From: Caulobacteraceae bacterium
Lineage (GTDB): Bacteria; Pseudomonadota; Alphaproteobacteria; Caulobacterales; Caulobacteraceae
DNA: 7,176 bases
Direction of reading: 5' to 3'
Assembly (NCBI GenBank): GCA_025351125.1
Contig: JANXWN010000158.1
Span: 1-7,176, forward strand
The notes under the pieces were generated by a model. That model was not told where the DNA came from. It searched no databases and saw nothing but the letters and a program-made list of their open reading frames with translations. Numbering within the stretch: the first letter of the stretch is position 1; each line of letters starts with the position of its first letter. Positions 1-4,453 of this stretch are shown one piece after another. The position numbers and the translations under genes are program-made.

Positions 1-111
1 CGCCACGGCCGCGTCATCGACGCCCTTGACGGTCGCGCTTTGGTGAGGATTGCAAGCCGCCAGAGCAAGGGCGGCGATCAGGCCGAGACTCGGTTTCCAG
101 TGCATAGCCAT
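1..111 (-). CDS. N-terminus of an exported lipoprotein (partial, runs off the left edge)
   Basis: Only the first 37 codons are inside the window, read leftward from an ATG at 111. The product starts MAMHWKPSLGLIAALALAAC: a short basic N-region, a hydrophobic stretch at residues 9-19 and a lipobox L17-A18-A19-C20. This predicts a type II signal peptide with lipidation of Cys20. The residue after the cysteine is Asn, so there is no inner-membrane retention Asp, and outer-membrane sorting is likely. A purine-rich ribosome site GAGAGGG lies 6 bases before the ATG; a second in-frame ATG at 105 is less well placed. The mature part that is visible (NPHQSATVKGVDDAAVA) is too short to assign a family. 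It loosely recalls the start of periplasmic PQQ-dependent dehydrogenases, but that is a guess. The gene is divergent from the GloC-like gene across about 220 bases. Confidence 0.7.
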   Translation of the reverse strand, partial: MAMHWKPSLGLIAALALAACNPHQSATVKGVDDAAVA

Positions 112-274
112 TTCAATCCCTCTCGGCAGACTCACGCTGCGTTTCGACCCAACGCTGCACGCCGGGCCATATCTCGCATAAGGCGGGACGTAAGGACGTG
201 CAACGCCAAAGCGTCCGTGGCGATACTCGCCATCATCTCTGGCGATAATCTTGGCGGCACGACAGGAAGGTCGT

Positions 275-302
275 TTGCGAAACGGTCGGCAGCGCTTATT
301 CT
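275..302 (+). promoter_or_regulatory. Possible housekeeping sigma factor promoter for the GloC-like gene
   Basis: TTGCGA at 275-280 and TATTCT at 297-302 are separated by 16 bases, and each matches the sigma-70 consensus at 4 of 6 positions. Transcription would begin near 309, giving a leader of about 25 bases before the ATG at 334 and excluding the in-frame ATG at 304. This is a motif match only. The rest of 112-333 shows nothing else I can support. Confidence 0.3.
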
Positions 303-333
303 CATGCACCGCCGCAGATATCAGGTTTTTTTA

Positions 334-1005
334 ATGCCCCTCGCCGATCCCCCCATCCGCGCCGTCGTCGTGCCAGTAACGCCCCTGCAACAAAACTGCA
401 CCATCGTTTGGTGTACCAAGACCAAAAGGGCGGCGGTGATCGATCCGGGCGGCGAGGTGCCGCGGCTTTTAAAGGTGCTCGCCGATCAGGGACTGACGCT
501 CGAAAAAATTTGGATCACACACGGCCACCTCGACCACGCCGGAGGAACGGCGGCGCTGAAGGAGGCGACGGGGGTTCCGATCGAAGGGCCCCATCCCGAC
601 GATCAGTTTTGGATCGACGATATTGGGGATAGCGGGGCCAAATGGGGACTGCCGGACGCGCGGGTGTTCACTCCCGACCGTTGGCTGGGTAACGGCGACA
701 TCGTGACTTTAGGCGAGACACAATTTGAGGTTTACCACTGTCCGGGACACACGCCTGGGCACGTGGTGTTTTTCCACCGGCAGGCGCGTTTTGCGCAGGT
801 CGGCGACGTCCTATTCGCCGGCTCCATCGGACGGACCGACTTTCCGCGCGGCAATTTTCAGGATTTGGTGAATTCCATCACCGGTAAACTGTGGCCGCTG
901 GGCGACGACGTGACCTTCGTTCCCGGTCACAATCAGGTCTCCACGTTCGGCGCTGAACGGCGCAGCAACCCCTTCGTTTCGGACTTGGTTCTTGCGGAGG
1001 TGTAA
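334..1005 (+). CDS. gloC: GloC/YcbL-type MBL-fold hydrolase (probable hydroxyacylglutathione hydrolase)
   Basis: A 223-residue metallo-beta-lactamase-fold enzyme of the small glyoxalase II class. It is expected to hydrolyse S-lactoylglutathione-type thioesters in the cytoplasm, the second step of methylglyoxal detoxification. Metal ligands are all present: T-H63-G-H65-L-D67-H68, H139 in PGHTPGH, D158 in GDVLFAG and H199 in VPGHN. The N-terminal PVTPLQQNCTIVWC, the TPDRWL block near 114-118 and GRTDFPRG at 166-173 closely resemble Escherichia coli YcbL (GloC). The length also matches that family, which lacks the extra C-terminal helical domain of classical GloB. I chose the ATG at 334 because homology starts there and an AGG lies 8 bases upstream. 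The frame stays open back to 40, but the upstream residues look non-coding, and 304 is a possible alternative. The gene faces egtBD tail to tail. Substrate is inferred from the family; other thioester or persulfide-related substrates are possible. Confidence 0.88.
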   Translation: MPLADPPIRAVVVPVTPLQQNCTIVWCTKTKRAAVIDPGGEVPRLLKVLADQGLTLEKIWITHGHLDHAGGTAALKEATGVPIEGPHPDDQFWIDDIGDSGAKWGLPDARVFTPDRWLGNGDIVTLGETQFEVYHCPGHTPGHVVFFHRQARFAQVGDVLFAGSIGRTDFPRGNFQDLVNSITGKLWPLGDDVTFVPGHNQVSTFGAERRSNPFVSDLVLAEV

Positions 1006-1023
1006 GATCTTAATGCCCAATAG

Positions 1024-1046
1024 CTTTGGCGCGGTCAGCGCGAAAG
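1024..1046. terminator. Small hairpin between convergent genes, possible bidirectional terminator
   Basis: CTTTGGCGC at 1024-1032 can pair with GCGCGAAAG at 1038-1046 around a 5-base loop: 8 pairs with one internal G-G mismatch. It lies in the 51-base gap between two gene ends, where a shared terminator is expected. There is no T-tract on either strand, so intrinsic termination would be weak. Confidence 0.35.
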
Positions 1047-1056
1047 GCGTCTAACC

Positions 1057-3258
1057 TTATCGCTCGCCGCTCCCACCGCTCATCGCCGATTTGTCCGCCC
1101 CGAGTAAGACGACCGCGAAGCTAGGCGCGCCGCTCTGCCATTGAGCGAGGGTGCGCCAACCCGCCCGCGCGCTGAGACGCTCAAATCCATCAAGCGAGAA
1201 CTTGTAGGAATTTTCCGTATGGATAGTCTCTCCGGCGACGAACTCGATGATCTTTTTGCCGATTATCGTCCTTTGGCGGCACAAAGATTCCAAATGCATT
1301 TCGACGCGCCCCTCGAGCCGGTTCCAAACCGCGCGATGGGCGAAGGCGTCCAGATTGAAGTCGCCGCCCAATTCACGGTTAACGCGGGCGAGAAGGTTGA
1401 GGTTAAACGCCGCCGTGGTCCCTTTAGCGTCGTTGTAAGCCGCGGTTAGAGTTGCTTCGTCTTTCGCCAAATCTACGCCGACGATGAACACCCCGTTCGG
1501 TCCCAGCATCGACCTGGCGTTGCGCAGCAATTTGATGGCCTCGGCGGGCGCGAAATTGCCGATTGTCGAGCCAGGAAAGAAGCCGACGCGCGGTCCGCTG
1601 TCGCGCAACGAGCAAAGATCGACAGCACCCGTAAAGTCACCGACGATCGGCGCCACCGCCAAGTTTGGATAAGCCCGACGGATCGCCGCTGCGCCGCTTT
1701 CTAGGGCAGTTGCACTGATATCGATGGGAACATAGGCGGAAATCCGCGGCGCGACGTCAAGGATGATGCGAGTCTTAACGCTGGCGCCGCTGCCCCATTC
1801 AACCAGGACGGCGCCGTCGGGAATAAAGGCCGCGAGGTCCGGCGCGATGCTCGCCAACAGAGCCGCCTCCTGGCGGGTCGGATAATATTCCGGCAAATCG
1901 CAGATTTCTTCGAAGAGATCCGAGCCGTGTTGGTCGTAAAACCATTTCGCCGGCAGCGATTTGCGCGCGGCTGTCAGCCCCATCAAGACGTCTATTTCGA
2001 ACGCCTCAGACGACGCCGAATCCGGCCGATCTTCAGCTAAACGTACACCGGCGAACATCCAACGCTGGTGGGGATAGAAAAAATTGCGGTAACTCGTTCG
2101 CGAATGGCCCTTGGGGGTGACGCACGCGCCGCCCTTGAGCACCATTTGACCGATCATGAACTTGGCGTTGTATTCCCCCACCGCGCCTGCGGCGGGCGCG
2201 AAACCGGGATGGGGGCAATAGGCGGATCCGGTCCATTGCCAAAGGGCGCCGTCGACCTGCTCGAAATCGGCGGCCCTTTCGGCTATCGCACTTTCCCACT
2301 CCGCTTCCGTCGGCAGACGTTTTCCGGCCCAGGCCGCGTAGGCCGAAGCCTCGTAAAAACTCACGTGCACGACCGGCGCTTGCGGATCAACCAAACGCGG
2401 ACCCGCCAACGTCATGGTGCGCCAGCGATCGCCGTCTCGTTCCCAGTAGAGCGGTGCGGTCCAGTCTTCGGCCTGTGCGTACGCCCAACCGTCGGATAGC
2501 CAAAATTCGGGCCGCGCATAACCGTCGTCGGCCATGAAGGCCAGCCAGTCGGCGTTGGTCGTGAGTCGGCTCGATAGGCGGTATGGGCGAAGAAAAACGT
2601 CGTGGCGCGGATATTCGTTGTCGAACGCGAAGCCCTCGCCGTCCGCCCCGATCGCGACCTGTCCGCCCGCGACCGCCACCATGGTCGCCCGCCCGGCCGG
2701 GGGGCGCGGCGCCGGGCCGTCGGCGGCATAGATCGGCTTGAGGGGCGAAGCAGCGAACAAGCTGAGAATGTCCATAGCGATCAATTCTTGGTGCTGCTCT
2801 TCGTGCGCCAGTCCCAATACGACCAAATCGCGCACGGCGGCGCAGGGCGCGCTCGCCAGATGGGCTTCCACGGCCCGATCCACATAATCGCGATAAGCCA
2901 TGACGGTTTGCAGCGATGGGCGCGTCAGAAGGCCCCGCGCCGGTCGAGGATGCCGCGCGCCGATTGCTTCGTAATAGGAGTTAAACATGTAACCGAAGGC
3001 CGGGTCGAACGCCGCGTAGCCTGGCGCGTGCGGCGCCAAAACGAATGTCTCGAAAAACCAAGTGACATGCGCCAGATGCCATTTGGTCGGGCTGGCGTCC
3101 GGCATCGACTGGGCTTGCTGGTCCTCCGCCGACAACGGACCCGCGCGCGCCTCGGTCGCCCGCCGCACGGCCCTGTAGCGCGCGATCAGCGGATCGGCAT
3201 CGGCTTGCGGCCCGCGCGGAGAGAGTTTCACCTCGCGGGCATCATCGTACGGCGACAT
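1057..3258 (-). CDS. egtBD: Bifunctional EgtB-EgtD fusion: hercynine sulfoxide synthase + histidine N-alpha-methyltransferase
   Basis: One 733-residue reading frame carries two ergothioneine enzymes. Residues about 24-409 are EgtB, a non-haem iron sulfoxide synthase joining oxygen, a thiol donor and hercynine. It has a DinB-like iron domain with H64 in WHLAH, H152 and H156 in HEEQHQE and a Tyr95-Tyr96 pair in FNSYYE. A formylglycine-generating-enzyme-like fold follows from about 195, with RLPTEAEWE at 314-322 and a final FAGVRLAED. Residues about 417-721 are EgtD, which trimethylates histidine with SAM. Its features are EYYPTR at 457-462, the SAM loop EWGSGASVKTR at 487-497, D513, GSTIGN at 563-568, Y608 and E682-x-S684. 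These match histidine-binding residues known from Mycobacterium EgtD. The linker is about ten residues and has no stop and no ATG, GTG or TTG codon, so EgtD cannot start separately with an intact N-terminus. The start at 3258 has AAAGGA 10 bases upstream; the open frame extends to 3345 without a convincing start. No egtA, egtC or egtE is present here. Confidence 0.93.
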   Translation of the reverse strand: MSPYDDAREVKLSPRGPQADADPLIARYRAVRRATEARAGPLSAEDQQAQSMPDASPTKWHLAHVTWFFETFVLAPHAPGYAAFDPAFGYMFNSYYEAIGARHPRPARGLLTRPSLQTVMAYRDYVDRAVEAHLASAPCAAVRDLVVLGLAHEEQHQELIAMDILSLFAASPLKPIYAADGPAPRPPAGRATMVAVAGGQVAIGADGEGFAFDNEYPRHDVFLRPYRLSSRLTTNADWLAFMADDGYARPEFWLSDGWAYAQAEDWTAPLYWERDGDRWRTMTLAGPRLVDPQAPVVHVSFYEASAYAAWAGKRLPTEAEWESAIAERAADFEQVDGALWQWTGSAYCPHPGFAPAAGAVGEYNAKFMIGQMVLKGGACVTPKGHSRTSYRNFFYPHQRWMFAGVRLAEDRPDSASSEAFEIDVLMGLTAARKSLPAKWFYDQHGSDLFEEICDLPEYYPTRQEAALLASIAPDLAAFIPDGAVLVEWGSGASVKTRIILDVAPRISAYVPIDISATALESGAAAIRRAYPNLAVAPIVGDFTGAVDLCSLRDSGPRVGFFPGSTIGNFAPAEAIKLLRNARSMLGPNGVFIVGVDLAKDEATLTAAYNDAKGTTAAFNLNLLARVNRELGGDFNLDAFAHRAVWNRLEGRVEMHLESLCRQRTIIGKKIIEFVAGETIHTENSYKFSLDGFERLSARAGWRTLAQWQSGAPSFAVVLLGADKSAMSGGSGER

Positions 3259-3268
3259 CGCGATGGCG

Positions 3269-3274
3269 TCCTTT
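3269..3274 (-). promoter_or_regulatory. Ribosome binding site of egtBD
   Basis: AAAGGA on the - strand lies 10 bases before the ATG at 3258. The spacing is slightly long but it is the only good site nearby. It is why the start was placed at MSPYDD rather than at the upstream in-frame ATG at 3345. Confidence 0.5.
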
Positions 3275-3275
3275 A

Positions 3276-3298
3276 AGCAAACACAATTGAGCAAACAC
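3276..3298. repeat. Nine-base direct repeat in the egtBD leader
   Basis: AGCAAACAC occurs at 3276-3284 and exactly again at 3290-3298, a 14-base period, with the palindrome CAATTG (3284-3289) between the copies. It ends just upstream of the egtBD ribosome site. It could be a regulator site or a leader element; no known factor is recognised. Confidence 0.45.
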
Positions 3299-3320
3299 GA
3301 CGCGAAAAGCCGTCGCGGAA

Positions 3321-3349
3321 AGAGTAACGGCATGAGCGACGCCAAGCAA
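3321..3349 (-). promoter_or_regulatory. Weak candidate promoter for egtBD
   Basis: On the - strand, TTGCTT (3349-3344) and TACTCT (3326-3321) are separated by 17 bases, each matching the sigma-70 consensus at 3 of 6 positions. The start would fall near 3314, upstream of the direct repeat. The 148-base gap after the preceding gene suggests egtBD has its own promoter, but this match is poor and read-through is equally possible. No EcfG-type GGAAC site is present in this gap. Confidence 0.22.
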
Positions 3350-3406
3350 CAACGCGAAAAGAGCTTAGATAGCCCGTCCTCGCTTCGCTTTGTCCGTGCC
3401 TCGGGT

Positions 3407-3967
3407 TTAGCCCGCGGCCGCGCCTTCCGCCTTCGCGGCGGCTAAATCCGCGTCCGATAACAACCGCACGTCGGGGTCGGCCGCGTTTTGGTCACCCGGC
3501 GCGAAGTGCAGTTTTTCCATATAGGGCGTGGGCTTCTTGCGCCGGTAGTCCGCAAATTCCTTGGCGTAATAATCCCTCGCCGCCTGCACCGTTTTCGCGC
3601 CGACGACGATATCGTGCATCAAATTGAGCGCCAGACGGTTGGCCTCTTCGTCATGGCAACGCGCCGACACCTCGCCGGCGGTACGTTCGGCGATGACGCT
3701 GCCGTCGAAGGCGGCGAGCTCGGAGAATTTCTCGGGCGGAACGCGGTAGTCGATCACGGTCTCGATCGCATCCTGGTGGGGCGCGGGGAAATCGTGCTGA
3801 TAAAACGCCTTGGAAGCGACGATCCGCTTCCATTCGCCGCGACCCCGCCAAATCAACTCAGAGGCGGTGACCTCGTCCGGCGCGCCGTATTTGTCGATCA
3901 CCGCCTGAGTCGCTTCTTGCGACGCCTCAGGCCAACCTTTGATCAAGCTGGAATTGGATTGCGTCAT
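3407..3967 (-). CDS. Unrecognised 186-residue protein, second gene of the Met-rich pair
   Basis: I do not recognise a named family. The product is probably cytoplasmic, as no signal peptide or membrane segment is seen. The body looks like a compact folded domain, with a W40/W46 pair, HDFPAPH at 58-64, IDYRVPPEKF at 72-81, CHDEEAN at 104-110 and LMHDIV at 116-121. An Arg/Lys-rich helix follows at about 131-145, then an Asp- and Ala-rich tail from 160. The His, Cys and acidic residues at H58, H64, C104, H105, E107, E108 and H118 could form a metal or active site, but that is inference. The ATG at 3967 is 8 bases after the stop of the Met-rich gene and has no clear ribosome site, so translation is likely coupled. 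The frame stays open upstream to 4471, but that part lies antisense-free over the Met-rich gene in another frame and is rejected as coding. Confidence 0.72.
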   Translation of the reverse strand: MTQSNSSLIKGWPEASQEATQAVIDKYGAPDEVTASELIWRGRGEWKRIVASKAFYQHDFPAPHQDAIETVIDYRVPPEKFSELAAFDGSVIAERTAGEVSARCHDEEANRLALNLMHDIVVGAKTVQAARDYYAKEFADYRRKKPTPYMEKLHFAPGDQNAADPDVRLLSDADLAAAKAEGAAAG

Positions 3968-3975
3968 GTCGCGAT

Positions 3976-4293
3976 TCACATCGCGGACATGGGCATCATG
4001 CCCGCATGCATCTTCGACATCTTCATACAGTCGCCGTTTTTCATCATGTCGTCTTTGCTCATCGCCTTGCACGACATCATCATTTTGAGATGACTGTTGG
4101 AAATGTGCATCCGCTTCATCATGCGCATGCATTTGTGGTCGGCCATCATGGCGTCGCCGCCCATGGCCATGCAGGACTCCATCATTTTCTGGTGGCCGGC
4201 GCTCATCTGCATGGCGGCGGCGCCTTGCCCCGGCCCGGCGGCGCAAACGGCGGCGATAACAAGGCCGAAGGCGGTTGATTTCAACGAATTCAC
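3976..4293 (-). CDS. Secreted methionine-rich protein with duplicated Met/Cys/His unit, probable copper binder
   Basis: A 105-residue protein starting with GTG at 4293, chosen because CAGGAG lies 6 bases upstream and the residues after it form a clean signal peptide. Residues 1-27 have a Lys at 5, a hydrophobic core at about 8-19 and an AAA end before Met28, suggesting export to the periplasm. The 78-residue mature part holds 25 Met, 4 Cys and 5 His. It consists of two copies of one unit offset by 34 residues: 34-58 and 68-92 share H-x-K-M-M-x-S-C-x-A-M, then D-x-M-M, then C-M-x-M. Cysteines are spaced by 14 residues in each copy (41/55 and 75/89). Met, His and Cys clusters of this kind bind Cu(I) in known periplasmic copper proteins; the exact metal is inferred. 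It is first in a pair with the 186-residue gene. An EcfG-like promoter overlapped by an inverted repeat lies upstream. Confidence 0.82.
   Translation of the reverse strand: MNSLKSTAFGLVIAAVCAAGPGQGAAAMQMSAGHQKMMESCMAMGGDAMMADHKCMRMMKRMHISNSHLKMMMSCKAMSKDDMMKNGDCMKMSKMHAGMMPMSAM
4018..4092 (-). repeat. Second copy of the Met/Cys/His unit
   Basis: Encodes residues 68-92 of the Met-rich protein. It aligns without gaps to residues 34-58 at a 102-base (34-codon) offset, with the H, K, MM, SC, AM, D, MM and CMxM positions kept. Confidence 0.75.
4120..4194 (-). repeat. First copy of the Met/Cys/His unit
   Basis: Encodes residues 34-58 of the Met-rich protein, including HQKMMESCMAM and HKCMRM. It is the partner of the copy encoded at 4018-4092. 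Confidence 0.75.
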
Positions 4294-4299
4294 GGGAAG

Positions 4300-4305
4300 C
4301 TCCTG
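4300..4305 (-). promoter_or_regulatory. Ribosome binding site fixing the GTG start of the Met-rich gene
   Basis: CAGGAG on the - strand is 6 bases before GTG at 4293. This is the strongest translation signal in the region. It decides the start against the upstream in-frame ATG at 4341, which has no such site. Confidence 0.7.
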
Positions 4306-4363
4306 ACGTCGGGGTTGACCCACTGACGGGTGTCCGCGCATGCGGAAAGACGATTATGAGCGT

Positions 4364-4388
4364 AACCGACGATTTGCCCGATAGTTCC
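4364..4388 (-). promoter_or_regulatory. EcfG-type general stress promoter for the Met-rich gene
   Basis: On the - strand, GGAAC (4388-4384) is followed after 17 bases by GTT (4366-4364), that is GGAAC-N16-GGTT. The alphaproteobacterial EcfG consensus is GGAAC-N16/17-CGTT, so only the base before GTT differs. Transcription would begin near 4357, leaving a leader of about 64 bases. The -35 element sits inside the spacer of the inverted repeat at 4374-4396. Confidence 0.5.
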
Positions 4389-4396
4389 CCGGGCAA
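4374..4396. promoter_or_regulatory. Inverted repeat over the stress promoter -35 element, possible operator
   Basis: TTGCCCG (4374-4380) and CGGGCAA (4390-4396) are perfect 7-base inverted halves with a 9-base spacer. The spacer contains the GGAAC element on the other strand. The size and symmetry fit a dimeric regulator site; no specific regulator is recognised. Confidence 0.45.
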
Positions 4397-4397
4397 T

Positions 4398-4419
4398 GCA
4401 GCGGCCCGATTGCCGCTGC
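4398..4419. repeat. Perfect 8-base inverted repeat in the divergent intergenic region
   Basis: GCAGCGGC (4398-4405) pairs perfectly with GCCGCTGC (4412-4419) around a 6-base loop, one base away from the preceding inverted repeat. There is no T-tract, so a terminator is unlikely. It could be a second operator half-site or a structural element upstream of parE. Confidence 0.45.
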
Positions 4420-4441
4420 GACTTGCGCCCCGAATCGCGGC

Positions 4442-4447
4442 TAGACT
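4442..4447 (+). promoter_or_regulatory. Candidate -10 element directly before parE
   Basis: TAGACT ends 6 bases before the parE ATG, so a transcript from it would start at or next to the A of the ATG. No ribosome site is visible upstream of that ATG and no good -35 hexamer is present, so the call is weak. Confidence 0.28.
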
Positions 4448-4453
4448 GCGGAT

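Noticed and set aside
40..333. N-terminal extension of the GloC-like protein
   Set aside because: The open frame continues upstream, but it overlaps the divergent lipoprotein start, resembles no family sequence, and homology to YcbL begins at the ATG at 334.
2602..3276. 224-residue reading frame on the + strand inside egtBD
   Set aside because: It lies wholly antisense to conserved EgtB motifs in a GC-rich gene, where long shadow frames are expected. It has no recognisable domain.
3298..3315. Hairpin CGACG...CGTCG upstream of egtBD as a terminator
   Set aside because: The stem is only 5 pairs with an 8-base loop and no following T-tract, which is expected by chance in this base composition.
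4006..4278. Histidine-rich reading frame on the + strand
   Set aside because: Its many His codons (CAT) are simply the reverse complement of the Met codons (ATG) of the Met-rich gene on the other strand.
4353..4358. CATAAT as a housekeeping -10 box for the Met-rich gene
   Set aside because: It matches the -10 consensus at 5 of 6 bases, but no acceptable -35 hexamer lies 16-18 bases upstream. The EcfG-type site fits better; a mixed promoter is not excluded.
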